In this document: piece after piece, positions 1-11,019 of the stretch | Position numbering within the stretch: the stretch's first letter is position 1 | Layout of the letters: every line of letters begins with the position of its first letter | NCBI GenBank assembly: GCA_030765065.1 | Contig: CM060979.1 | Span: 21,853,001-21,917,000 of the forward strand | Length of the DNA: 64,000 bases | Source: Deroplatys truncata | Taxonomy: Eukaryota > Arthropoda > Insecta > Mantodea > Mantidae | Reading direction: 5' to 3' | Program-made: the position numbers and the translations under genes | The notes under the pieces: model-generated | Database searches by the model: none | The model's input: only the letters and a program-made list of their open reading frames with translations | What the model was told of the DNA's origin: nothing

Positions 1-1070
1 CAGTTCTGCTAAACCTTCATATACTTGTCAACAAAAATCATTAAGTACCTAATCTGGCGTTAACCCTATCAAAGATAATCATCCATCCTCTATTTAATGT
101 TTTTTTTTTTAGTAACAACATATGTCAGAGAAATGCCAATGAAGAAAAAAAGTGATCTGGGGAATAAATGCAGTTTACACAAGATAATGAAAAAGCACAT
201 TAAGCCTGGAGTAGGCAATGACAAAGTGCTACCTTAAGTGATTTATTACATTTTGGCTTTAAGATGATTTTGGAAATATAATCAACATTTCAATCTTAAT
301 GTTAAACTTCAATAAAATATCCTCATAAGAAATATGTAATTTGAAAGCATGTTTTCAACAGTAATCTTGAAGTTATCAGACAACGTAAATGTAACACTAA
401 TCATGTCTACGAGTATTTTTTAGAAACAGACATACCTTAGCACTTTCTGTGCATGGCTCTTTGGATTTTGAAAGCTGTACGCACTCTGAACACATGCATT
501 TAAATGCTGGCTATGGCATTAGATTTTTCAGTCTGACTCTACTTTTCCATCTACAGCCTACATATGGCATATGTAAAAGAATAAATAATTATCATTGATT
601 GACCTAATACTTGGTTAAAGTCTTGGACTAAAAACACTTAGATTTTAAGTTGCCATGGGAGTATGTTATCTCAAAAATGAATTTGAGAATGCCTTGTGGA
701 TTACTGGGAAAAATACGAGCCAGTTGGAGAACTTAATGTTGTACTGGCATGTTGCCATGGTAGCTTACTTAGTTGGTTAGAACAATTGTACAAAAAGTGG
801 AAGATCTAAGGTTCAAATCCTGGCTGTCACTGAAATTCTTCAGTCAGATTCTATCTTTCCAATTTTAAATCCTGCTGTTTTTACACACAAAGTATTTCTA
901 CAAAAATAATTAAGAATTTTTCGCAATATGATCAATGTAGTTAAAAGCAGGCTATAAATGGAACTAAAACAACTTTTTTTATATTTGATGATGCAATCAA
1001 ATGTTTAATGAAATATTATTTTGTTTTCAATAACAGATTTGCAAAATTTAGGATTCTGAGTATAGCTTAC
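1..1070 (-). other. Probable intron of the ZNFX1-like gene
   Basis: This stretch follows the splice donor of the ZNFX1-like exon on the minus strand, so it is best read as intron. No further coding exon of the family could be recognised. A short open stretch on the minus strand near 433-500 ends at a GTATGT-like donor, but its translation does not match the gene and it was not called. A tRNA-derived SINE lies inside. Confidence 0.5.
754..875 (+). repeat. tRNA-derived SINE, family 1, copy 1
   Basis: The sequence has an A-box-like block (TAGCTTACTTAGTTGG) and a B-box-like block (GGTTCAAATCC) about 55 bases apart, the layout of an RNA polymerase III promoter in a tRNA head. The following block CAGTCAGATTCTATCTTTCC recurs, slightly changed, behind the same head on the minus strand near 27.5 kb, so this is a family and not a tRNA gene. 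The acceptor stem does not pair well. Ends are approximate. Confidence 0.6.
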
Positions 1071-2802
1071 CTGCAAACAATTCCTTTGAGATTTCAGCAC
1101 TTTCACTTAGATGAACAACAACTTGCCCTTGTTTCAATTCCTTCACATCTCTGTGTACAACAGTAGCAAATATTATTGTTTTGAAGTTGTCCATCGTAAA
1201 AAGTAACAATGAACCAAATAAAAACCTTTTTGAATGTTCCCAAACAACCTTTTTGAATTTCTTATCTGGATCAAAACTAATCTCTAGGCCAATCTTGTCT
1301 TGGATCACTTTAGGACCTTTGAAAAAAACCCTGGGATAAATTCTAACATTGTTTATTCGTTTCCTATTCCTTTGGTTACTGTCAAAGTTTTCAACATATT
1401 CTAATATGCCATCTCTTATGGGTCCAATGAAGTCCTCTCTCAGTAATCGAAATTGCACATCCAAATAATGCTCTATGCTCTCATATGCTCCATTGACGAT
1501 ATTTGGTCGTAAAAAAGTGCAATGCTTTGAAAGTATGTCCTCTGGTTCAGGAAAAACATTTAATGCCCTGAAGTCATCTGGAGGTTGTGTATATGCCATG
1601 TTTCCTTCTGTATGCTTTTTTCTGTTTTCATCTTCCATAGATGTTTTGAAACGCTCCTTCAATAGCACAAATTTATCTGTCAACTCCTTTTCAAGCTTAG
1701 TGTTTTCCTGTTCTGCAACAAATTTTAACACAAGCTCTGTTGCAGTAAATATTTTATCAAAAATATCACAGACATGGTTTGGCAGCAAATTGATAACAGA
1801 GTCCAGAAACTGCAGTAAATCTTTAAAAAACATTGGTATTTTTTTGTGCCTGTTTTTATCACGATCATCAATAACCGTAATGGACATTATATACTTAGAA
1901 ACCTGGATAATAAAATCCTGTTGGCAAGCAGAGGAAAGGACTGAAATTTTGTTTTCATCAAAGTCTGCCACGCATAATTTGGCTAATATTTTTATCATAA
2001 GAGCCACATGATCTGGCTTAAGTTGCTGTTTAAGTGTATTCTGAAATGCATCTTTTCGGCGTGCAATGAATATCAGAACTTCAGAAGGTTCTTTTTCACT
2101 CAGTTCTTCTAAACATTTGTATCCGAAAAGGCTGCTTGGTTTTACTGGAAAGTTTTTATTGCCTTTACTTTGATGGTCTGGCCCTAGAGCTTGAGGTGCT
2201 TGTTTCTGACAGTTTGCAGAATAGCTTGTACTACTTCCAGCAGTTTCTTTCACCTCTGTAGAGTCCCTACCCTTTGGCTTTGAACAAGATGTGCTGGTTA
2301 CCTGTTTAGCACTTTTACTCGTACATCCACTTTCATTTATTCCTACAAGGTCATTTCTCTGTGACCTGGGATAATATGGTGTTCGGCTTCTGTTTCTCTT
2401 TTTCTTAGTTACTTTTCGCCAGTTATCATTTTCCTCTTCCACAACATTGTTTCCTCTTTTTCCCAGTTTCTGTCCTCTATATGTAAGATTCTGAAGTGAA
2501 TTAGACTTTTGCAAACGTGGTTCACCTGTTTTGTTTTGCTGAGGACAGCTTTGTTTGCTGATAGCTCCAGTTTTTCTTTGTTCTACTTTCCTTGGTTCTG
2601 TATCTAGACCATTGTTTTTGCTTTTAGGCTTAATCTTGATTTTCTGGTTGTGGTCTTTATCTAATTTCCCTTTTACATTGTCCTGTTTTGCTCCTTTCTC
2701 TTGTGTAGCTGATGCCACATTATTTTTGGGTACTTTTTTCCCATGCTTTTCTCCATTCAGTACCTCTAACTTTGAATGAGGATCCAAAGCAAGGCTTTCC
2801 AT
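1071..2802 (-). CDS. ZNFX1: ZNFX1-like protein, N-terminal coding exon (gene continues beyond left edge)
   Basis: Recognised from the C-terminal part of the exon: PPDDFRALNVFPEP, then FLRPNIVNGAYESIEHYLD and FRLLREDFIGPIRDGI, which are characteristic of the segment before the helicase domain in NFX1-type zinc-finger proteins. The exon gives 577 codons plus one base. The first ~200 residues are lysine-, serine- and asparagine-rich and look disordered; residues ~230-400 are helical and resemble an armadillo-like region; residues ~405-575 are the conserved block. The start is the first in-frame ATG (2802); an in-frame TGA lies upstream at about 2850. A splice donor (TTTGCAG|GTAAGC) ends the exon at 1071, so the helicase and zinc fingers must lie outside the window. 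Family members bind RNA and act in antiviral sensing in vertebrates and in small-RNA inheritance in nematodes; the role here is inferred only from homology. Confidence 0.78.
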
Positions 2803-2861
2803 ATTGTTTCTTTCAGGTTTTGGACTGCATTTATTTGCAAACACAAGTCACCATTGTAAAC
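2803..2861 (-). other. 5' untranslated part of the ZNFX1-like exon, with splice acceptor
   Basis: On the minus strand a polypyrimidine tract and CAG (TTTCTGTTTTCAG) end at 2862, giving an exon start at 2861. Between there and the ATG at 2802 the coding frame is closed by a TGA, so this is 5' UTR and a further upstream non-coding exon is expected at higher coordinates. Confidence 0.55.
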
Positions 2862-3745
2862 CTGAAAACAGAAATGTCCTTTATTGACATTTAACAGAAC
2901 ACACACTTTCTTCTAAATATACAATTTTATTCTATTGTTCCATAAGAACGTAGAAGATTTCAAGGCAACAACATTATTGTGTTTTTCTACAGATGCACTA
3001 ATGGCTTTATTGCTCTGTTGATCTTTTTCTCTTATGCTGTAATAATACTGACATTAACCAATAGCAAGAAAACTGTATTTTACAGTAATTTTGTGTCCAT
3101 ATATTTTGGACAGCAATATATGCATGCATTGATGGAGACTAGCTGAGCTCACTATACTCTTTGTAAAAGATAACACACATATATCTGCCATGTACATAAC
3201 AGGATCAATTTCATGAAAAAAATGGCAGAAATTTCATATTAATATCAAAATTTGTTTCTAATAATAATATATTTTACAAAGAGTTTAAATCTATGTTAGA
3301 AGAGCTTAAGCTATGCTTCATTGAAGACTAATTTCTGAGTACTTTTGAACAAAAACTGTAATTTCTATACTTGCTAACTCTCTGAAATTAAAACCCATAG
3401 AACTTTCCCCTCATCCATAATTTTGCGACGACATTAAATTTACTATGCGTAAAATGTTTAGTGCAGCAAATGTACAAAATTCAATGTAAAATAAAGGGAA
3501 TTCCTTTTATAAGAATCCTTGAAGACCAGGTAGTAGAATTTCTTTCTGTCACACATGCTAAAATCCTTCTTTGTATCATAGATAAGTATTAAAATGGTAG
3601 CGAAGAACACCACTTCCCAGGCTATATACAGATTTCTAGTCCATATCTTGCGTTTCATACAAGGAACTATACCAAATCAGTCGCAAAATTGAGGCAGTAT
3701 TTTAATACCTGAATAATTTAAATTGTATTTTATAATAAGTAAATT
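2862..3745. other. No recognisable gene (probable intron or upstream region)
   Basis: AT-rich sequence with only short chance open frames. It lies upstream of the ZNFX1-like acceptor, so it may be the first intron. No repeat family found elsewhere in the window was seen here. Confidence 0.4.
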
Positions 3746-4024
3746 CAGTAACAGCCTGCCTTGAAACAATATGTATGTAATCATTATTTAAAATGTATGT
3801 AACAGTCATTGCATATACTTATGTTTATTATAAACGTGTTTTATAATGTTATGTGAATACATTATATACTTTAATAATGCAAGAGCTGTGAGAATAATAA
3901 GTTTTAAGTTGCTAACAATGAAAGCTCAATTTTTGAAGATTTAGAAGCTTGTAACAGTGATGTGTCATAATTTAAAATAGAGAGTTGAGGGTTGTTACAC
4001 TACATCACTATAATAATCTTACTT

Positions 4025-4061
4025 GAACGCGTTTCGGGAGACGGCTTGTCCCCATCGTCAG
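4025..4061 (-). ncRNA. Candidate hammerhead ribozyme core 1
   Basis: On the minus strand the unit reads CTGACGA, a six-pair stem GGGGAC/GTCTCC (one G-T pair) with a five-base loop, then CGAAAC followed by the palindromic stretch ACGCGT. This fits the conserved hammerhead core CUGANGA-stem II-GAAA with a short, possibly dimeric stem III. Hammerhead motifs are known from Penelope-like elements. I could not find convincing stem I pairing, so this is a candidate only. Confidence 0.5.
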
Positions 4062-4265
4062 CATTCTCTCTCAACTACAAAATACCTCCATATTCTTTAG
4101 TTGTTACGTGCGGCAATATCGATGTTTATTCTTTGCTTCTTATAGACTTGTAAGTCCAATTTAAGCTCAATTTTTGAAGATTTAGAAGCTTGTAACAGTG
4201 ATGTGTCATAATTTAAAATAGAGAGTTGAGGGTTGTTACACTACATCACTATAATAATCTTACTT

Positions 4266-4302
4266 GAACGCGTTTCGGGAGACGGCTTGTCCCCATCGTC
4301 AG
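4266..4302 (-). ncRNA. Candidate hammerhead ribozyme core 2
   Basis: Second copy of the same core, identical in the CTGACGA, stem II and CGAAACGCGTT segments, about 241 bases from the first. The third, inverted unit at 4318 begins inside the core and keeps only the GAAACGCGTT side, so it cannot fold. Confidence 0.5.
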
Positions 4303-5115
4303 CATTCTCTCTCAACTGCCGAAACGCGTTCAAGTAAGATTATTATAGTGATGTAGTGTAACAACCCTCAACTCTCTATTTTAAAAAAAAATAAAATGCT
4401 AACAATGAGGTAACCTTGTAGCAATGAGTTTTGAGAGTTTGAAAGTTACTAGTCATGATTAGAGCAACGATAATGTAAAATTCAGTAACAGCTTAAAATT
4501 AGCCAATCAACAGCAAATAAAAGCTTTAAGTAAAATGCAGATATTCTATTGGACTAGAATTAGCCAATCAGAGACTTGAAATACCGAAGCTTACAGGTTT
4601 AACAGTAGAAATAATGTTCAGTTGCTGGCAAACCTTGCTAGTGAACAGATGGAAGATGTGCTCTCTACAGAAATATTACATGTGAATCATAAAATATGTA
4701 TACATGCTAAGTGAAAGTATTAAAGATTCTCACAGTTCTAAAAAACTGTAGTTCTTCATAAAAAATGTGCAAGGATTAATAAAAGAAGTGAATTTAAAAA
4801 CTTAAATTCTGTGATGTTTACAATTATTGTCATACCGCACCTTGCCTAAGAAATACATGACTCTACAAACATTACTGACGCAGCCGAGGCAAATTCAAAC
4901 ATAAATAATATATAGAAGCAATTTTAATAATAAAGTTAAATATTATATGTAAAACTTGGAGTGTAACAACAAAAACAATCTTTAAATCAGCTTCTCGTAC
5001 GTAGCAGCGTATTGCATAATAACAGTAACTATTACGTAATCAACAAATTCAAACCGATGCCCAAAGCATGTTGCAAACTTCTTAAACAAAGTAAACTCCA
5101 AGAACAATACTACTT

Positions 5116-6816
5116 CAAGTTAGGCTTCCAATGCATGAAGCATAATAAATTACGTAAATATATTATGTAACCAAAATAACTACTTCAAAATATGTGAAAC
5201 ATATCACACAGCCATAGAATGCAAATAAGATAAATAATTCACAACAACCATTACTGCAGCCACTTACTGTACATTGCTTACTGTTGGTTATTTCTAGGGA
5301 TGGCAGCTCGTTACTCTCAATACTTGGTGGTATCAAAGTATGTCTAATATTCGCTCACTTTATCTGGTAGGCTCGTGGTGAGTCGGGGTAATGCTGCTGT
5401 GTACCCGCTTAACCACAGAAATGGTGAGATAGTTGTAGGGTGGTATATTCAGTTGTTATGGTGAGGGATAGTTAAGAGGTAGCACTATGTTTACAGGTTC
5501 CTCAACAGTTGCCTTTTCAGGAGCTGCATCCATCTGCTGCTCTACTGGTGTTTGTTTGTTCCAAAAAGATTTTGTTTTAAATTTTGATTGACCACTCCCA
5601 TGGGGAGAGGGGAGTACTTATGTTCATATATGTACTATTGGCTGGTTTAGTGCCTTTGTTACCAGGGATGTCCACACACCATACAGGGAACCTGGTAACG
5701 CCTGTCTAAAACTTTGAGATAAAACTTTGATACTTTAAATTTTTAAGTTTTGCATTATTGAAAGTTGTTGCATGTAACTTTACGCTAAATAAGGAATGAA
5801 AGGAGTCGAACACTTCACGTTATTGCCTCGCATGTGGCCACAAAGAGTTGTTGGAGTATAGTTCTTGGGAGACCTTGATAGCATTTTCTGTGGGCGAATG
5901 AATGCAATGTTCCATAGACACTCCAGTGTAAAATAAATACATGAAAAACAATGGGGGAAGGAAGTACTCATGCAACATGCAGCGTTAACTGAGTTAGAAT
6001 GAAGCTGATTTAGCTGATGCACTAAATCGTGTTTCTGCAATAGCTTGGCTTGGTGACTCACTCGATGCCTCACTCCGTGAATCGAGCAAAACAAATCAGA
6101 ACTTAAGATATGAGATAATATAGAGCAAAGAAATATTTCTTCTCTCAAGAACGCTTGTATTCATAAACAAAAATCTTTGTTTCCTTTATATCTCTGCATT
6201 TCATATAATACTTCCTTGATTTTTTTCTTCTTCAAATTCTCTTCAAAATGTCTAATATACCTTTGTATTAAACATGCATATGCTAATTTATGTGGGTGGG
6301 TAGTAGAGAGGTTTAATCCACTTATTATCAATTTCTTATTACCGGATGAAAAAATACATACGTTATGTGAAAGATGTGAATAGTGGTAAAATGGTGCCAC
6401 ACACCATTATTTTTTGTTGTTTAGAGTTTCATGTAAATATATACTAGTTTATATTTTCAAGATTAAAGAATAGTTACTAGTATTTGTTTTTCTATGGATG
6501 GAACATTCTTTAAAAGAAAGTTTTCAGCACAAAATATAGTTACATAAAGAGAAGTATAGAAATTATTTTATTTTACTTCTAATGGGGGATATATGACCCA
6601 TGGCATCATTGCTGCCAATTGGAGAATGCCAAACAGCAACAGGAATTAGTTTACAATGCAAAATTGGTTACATGTGTTTATACACAGGAAACTACTAATA
6701 AGATTATAATTCAGTAAACAAGCTATCGCCTTTACAGTTTTATACACAATGAATATCCAGTATCAGTGCTCAAAAAATTAGTATCAGTATTGAGAAATAG
6801 TGGTATTGTCTCATCA
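5116..6816. other. No recognisable gene
   Basis: AT-rich sequence with scattered short open frames on both strands and no recognisable domain. The frames overlap each other in opposite directions and have no codon-use or motif support. No repeat seen elsewhere in the window was recognised. Confidence 0.4.
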
Positions 6817-7909
6817 CTACTGTCCATTCCAAACCAGAGTTCCCTCTGATGTAAACAGAAGCACGTGCTTCTGCTTGTCACGAACCCAAGAATTACGCCA
6901 ACATAAATAGTTCCTTAATACATGTACTGTATTATGAAATATTAGAGCAGGAAAGGTATAGAACTGCACATTTTATTGCGGTTATCATAAGAACTCATTG
7001 TTAAAGGTAATGGATATATACTAGCTGTTAAGAGATTACAAAATATGATTTTCGTCTGCTGTTGCGCTAACCTGAGAGCATCTTGCTTGTTAATACCAAC
7101 CGTATGCATGACTGAAACTCTTACATATACATGCAGCAATGAATTCCCAGAGGTGCTATCCGAGTATCGAATAAACACTTTGCGTAACACAGGATATATC
7201 ATAAGCGAACAGTCATTCACAATACGCTAGCACACGTATGCTCAGCTCAGGTCAAATCTTGTGATTTAATCAGTTGAGCTCACACGACAGAGGAAGGTGC
7301 GTGTGGTGCGAATAGACTGTTCAAACACAAAAACGGGAAACAGTTAAAAAGTGGCTAAAAACAAACAATACTTCATATATTCACCTCACTATTAGAAAAT
7401 TACCCGACACTTGCATTAGTGAATATTGCGAAACTAATATCCGATTTTACAAGCGTTTCAGTGAGAAGTGTAACCAAAATGAGCAGGGAATATAAACAGA
7501 CATAATAGAACATAGAAGAGGATAAAATGTGGGAACTTGATTAACGTGCGACAATGCTGTGGAATTGTGGATAAGCTTGTTATTATTTTGGAGATAGTTC
7601 GATTCCGATATGGCAGCCGAGTCATCTTCGGAGGATTCGGATTTGGGTGTTGTACCTTTGCCCTTGGATTGTGATTAATGTAAGTAAAGTTCATTGCTGC
7701 ATACTTATAAAATCGATTGTTACCTCAGGTTGCATTTTGAACTATGATTCTAATGCAGGGCGCATTTTTATAGATTTAAATAGTGTTCACTAAGCACGTG
7801 AGAGGGGAACAAGCAGCCATTAAGGGCAGGAATTGCGAACTACTTTCGCGCGGATAATACAAAGAGTTTGTTTTCAGTGAAAGGCACTCTGGTTTGGAAT
7901 GGACAGTAG
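6817..7909. mobile_element. Unclassified 1.1-kb element with 24-bp perfect terminal inverted repeats
   Basis: The 24 bases at 6817-6840 (starting CTACTGTCCATTCC) are repeated exactly in inverse orientation at 7886-7909. The element has no recognised transposase. I see no clear target-site duplication, so the superfamily is open. A small ORF beginning ATGGCAGCCGAG at 7611 encodes 22 acidic and serine-rich residues and is followed by a good splice donor sequence (GTAAGT). It is the only coding-like signal inside. Confidence 0.55.
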
Positions 7910-7949
7910 TTATTACTAAAGATCAATAGTGATGCAATAAAATTTTAAA

Positions 7950-8730
7950 CCTCAAAAAACAAAATATGCATGCATTGCATTTTGCTGTAGCCCTGTGAAG
8001 CGGAAGCATAATGAAGGATAGATGTGCAGATAAGCTCTGCCCTATCTTGGAAGTATATATTATTAGAGTGGTATATTTGGACTGTGATCTTAAGTTAGTG
8101 AGAAGTCTTACATTGCTATCACAAAAAGATTTACAATATAATGCTAACAGCTTAAGGAAATTAAAGAAACACGGTCTAGTAGTAAAGAAATATTGTGGGT
8201 TATAATGGATGTTACGTACATAGATGGGAATGTACTTTGAGTAGGAATAATATATAACCCCTCCATTTCCTCCTTAATCAAATACAAAAAGATATAGATA
8301 GGCTGAAGGAGAAATTTGTAACTACAGAGGTAATACTAATGGGAGACTTTAATATCAGGATTGGGGAAAGCCATACTTATGTTGGAAATGATTGGATGAG
8401 TGATGAAATGGTGTTTAAAAGTGAGAAATTTAGGCAAAACAAGGACAAATTTGTTGATAAAGAGTGTGAAAAATTTATTGATTTATGTGAGTTGAATGCT
8501 TTAGAAATTTTGAATGGAAAATATGGGGAAGATGAACAAGGATAATTTATCTTTGTTAGTAATAATGGGCAGAGTGTAATAGATTTTTTGTTGTGGCCTC
8601 TTAATTTAGGGCATATTTTAAGAAATTTTAAGGTAATAAATTTAAGTTCAACCAGCGGGCATTATCCACTGATTGTGGATTTTATGATGCACACAGCACA
8701 AGTAAAACACAATCCAAGAGTGGAAAGGTA
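7950..8730 (+). pseudogene. LINE-A, 5' part: apurinic-type endonuclease domain (broken)
   Basis: The block VGIIYNPS followed by MGDFNIRIG is the endonuclease core of a non-LTR retrotransposon; further on, CELNALEILNGKYGEDEQG and NNGQSVIDFLL and then SGHYPLIVDF match the C-terminal part, with the usual SDH replaced by SGH. Stops (for example after DEQG at 8546) and frame changes break it, so this copy is dead. The start of the element is not visible and it is probably 5' truncated. The frame stops at VERY and resumes after the R1 insertion at KWKEE. Confidence 0.8.
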
Positions 8731-9604
8731 TTGTAAAAAATCTGATGTGTTGCACTCACATGACTTTCTCTACTCTTGTACAATCTATTTTTACAAACGC
8801 CTATTCTCCATATGTTTCATGTTAATCGAGATATCGAGATGTCAATCTTATTGGTAATTTTCTTGTAGAAGCAAGGGGAATATGGTAGGTTTTAAGCGAT
8901 AGTCAAATATTTTAACGCTGGTTGCTATGTGGTGCATTCCATTCTCTTTGCATGTCCAGGACATAAAAAAAATGAATAACGAATTTGAGAAAAAGTATAA
9001 ATATTGGAAAATTTAAGGGAATAACAAGCAATATCTCGAAAACGGTTCACTCAACAAAAGAAATGTATATGACATGAATTGTGTATTTTAATGCGATCTA
9101 CATTTTTTGTGTAGTAAAATTTTGTCTATCTCTTATGGTTTACCAGTTATGCAAAAGTCATTCACAATGAAGAATACTTTTGGAGACATTCCCAGAAAAT
9201 TTGAGATATACATTTCATTTCTCATGACATTATCTTAAACATGTGATATTTTCATCAAAATCGTTAGAGCCATTTTTGAGAAAATTAAAATTTTCGAAAA
9301 ATGTTCCATGTAAAGGGTAGTGGGATGGTGGGGGGATTTTCTTGAAAACCTTCGTGTCGCATCTCTGGAAGATACTGAACCTAAATACCAAGTTTGGTGT
9401 TTATCCGACTGTTCGTTTTTGAGTTATGCTGTTCACAGACACACACACACACACAGACATGTTTCCAAAAATGCTTTTTTTTTGGATTCAGGGGGTCTCA
9501 AAACATGTATTTCCGGTGAAATCTCGGTATCGAATTTTTGGGTGGAATGCAATACTTCCCCTACTTTCTCTACGTAGTAGAGAAAGTAAAAGAGTATATT
9601 AGCT
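8731..9604 (+). mobile_element. R1 repeat, copy 1, inserted in LINE-A
   Basis: The core runs from TCTGATGTGTT (8741) to GAGAAAGT (9587), with A-runs on both sides. The internal landmarks shared with all other copies are ACTTTCTCTACT near the left end, a block ending GAAGATACTGAACC, a CA microsatellite near 9440, and AGTAGAGAAAGT at the right end. Short frames translate to Thr-His repeats and are not proteins. It splits LINE-A exactly between VERY and KWKEE. Confidence 0.85.
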
Positions 9605-10023
9605 ATAAATGGAAAGAAGAATTTTGTGACACATTTAAACAGACTCTAGATTCAAATCATGGAAAGATATGTCTATGTGGAGTAACATTCATGGTTAAGA
9701 ATAATCAAATAAAGAGTGCAACGGACATCCTTAATACTGTTATGCAAAGGGCAGGAGAGGAAATGAAAGCAAAAAAAGAGGGTTTACATAAAGGATAAGG
9801 ACTGGTTTGACAAAGAATGTAGGGATCAAAAAGACAAGTAAAACAACTGCTGGTTAGGTGGAGGGAATTAGGTGACACAAAATCTAGAGATTATATGCAT
9901 GGGAGGAACTCTCATAATTTATTGTTAGAACAAAAGAAAAGGGACTGGAGAGAAAATAATGAGAGGAATTTGATAAAGTGTCTAAATGAAAATAATGTTA
10001 ATAAGATATGGCAGGCTCTCAAG
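9605..10023 (+). pseudogene. LINE-A, middle part between endonuclease and reverse transcriptase
   Basis: The open stretch KWKEEFCDTFKQTLDS continues the LINE-A linker region after the R1 insertion. It has a stop near 9796 and ends in WQALK, the point where the gypsy element entered. Linkers of this kind (helical, charged, poorly conserved) join the endonuclease to the reverse transcriptase in LINEs. Confidence 0.75.
10020..10023. repeat. Target-site duplication of the gypsy element, left copy (CAAG)
   Basis: CAAG directly precedes the LTR start TGATACGG and recurs directly after the right LTR end at 18565-18568. A 4-bp duplication is usual for Ty3/gypsy integrases. Confidence 0.85.
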
Positions 10024-11019
10024 TGATACGGTAATTTGTATCACAAATTACTCAAATTTGAATAATTATTTTAATATGAATATGTATTTTTATGTAACAT
10101 TGATTTCAGAGGTTTATTAATTGTAAATAGTATTGGTAAATAATAATATACGGCTCTACTGAAACTGTCAACAATAACGCAATAAAGCAGAAAGGGATTG
10201 AGTTGTTTATCGTTACCGGGAACCAGGAAGTTACGTAATGTTTCGCGCCTTTTCGGTAAAAGCTTCTAGAACATTCTATAAAAGTAATTTGTATTAGTGG
10301 TTTTCATTGGATAGTAAAATAGACGCTAATGTTGGCGCGTTTTATTAGCCAATAGCATTTCATTTATAATCTTTAGGCGTATCTTAAGGCAAGTCTATAA
10401 ATAAGCCATGTCTGAGGTAAGCGTCTCCCAGTGTTCAACAAGATTCTCAACAAGTAACACGTCAGCTCCCAGTTCAACAAGATTCTCATGTCGGTCTCTA
10501 AATTCATAAAGTTACGCGCAGCAGAAGTACGAGAAATCTTATAAAGGATTATACAGTTAAATATATAAAGTTGAAGTACGTGAGTTAAAAGTGAGAAGTT
10601 ATTACAAACAGTTTCAGTATGGCGAGTATCCAAATTAATTTGTGAAAGTGTTCGTGAACGTGTTCTGCAATAAAGATTATAAAACCAGTTTCTTCATCAG
10701 TATCATTTATAGACAAAAGATTCCTTTCCGCTTCACAACCTGCAAGAGTTAAATGTCTACCTAAATAGCTAGCCGGAAGACAATATACATAACCTTAAAA
10801 CTAATTCATAAAAAAAAATTGCTACGTCAGAGGGAACTACGAGCCAGACCAACGAATGACGTCACACAAGATGGCTGCACGCGTGAGGTAAGCAACATTA
10901 CGTGAGAAACATTATCCACCACGTGGGGACACAAACACACAAATACTACTCTCAAATTGGCTCCCATACGTGGGGCAGTTAAAGTGAAGTAAACACAAAA
11001 TTTGCAATGTTCTCTCGCA
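10024..11019 (+). repeat. Left LTR of the gypsy element
   Basis: Starts TGATACGG and ends CTCGCA. It is about 60 bp longer than the right LTR because its 3' end (about 10917-10985) carries extra sequence with two primer-binding-site-like modules: CCACGTGGGGAC near 10918 and AATTGGCTCCCATACGTGG near 10955. Confidence 0.9.

Larger units (their letters stand above)
3922..4396. mobile_element. Penelope-like mini-element: two tandem units plus an inverted partial unit
   Basis: A ~150-bp unit starting near AGCTCAATTTTTGAAG occurs at about 3923-4076 and again at 4163-4317, followed by an inverted partial copy at 4318-4386. The insert is flanked by the 12-bp direct repeat TGCTAACAATGA (3910-3921 and 4397-4408). 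The matching empty site is present once in the other family-B LTR near 44755. Pieces of the same unit sit next to the GIY-YIG Penelope-like element at 37.9-38.1 kb, which assigns the insert to that group. It has no coding capacity. Tandem partial copies with an inverted piece are typical of Penelope-like insertions. Confidence 0.7.
3746..5115 (+). mobile_element. LTR, family B, copy 1 (solo or isolated, interrupted)
   Basis: The blocks 3746-3921 and 4397-5115 align, in order, with 44570-45486. Shared signposts include AATGTTATGTGAAT, GAGCTGTGAGAATAATA, GCTAACAATGAGGTAACC, AGCCAATCAACA and TATTCTATTGGACTAG. The copy at 44.6-45.5 kb ends at a recognisable primer-binding site, which is why the family is called an LTR. 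Here the equivalent site near 5115-5140 is heavily mutated. A Penelope-like insertion splits this copy. Ends are approximate. Confidence 0.6.

Noticed and set aside
433-510. Additional ZNFX1-like exon with GTATGT donor
   Set aside because: The open stretch is short, has no convincing acceptor and does not match the expected next part of the protein.
1475-2011. 178-codon plus-strand frame opposite the ZNFX1-like exon
   Set aside because: Shadow of the minus-strand coding exon; no domain or start context.
10373-10633. 86-codon minus-strand frame in the gypsy LTR (also at 17978)
   Set aside because: Present twice only because the LTRs are duplicated; no protein features.
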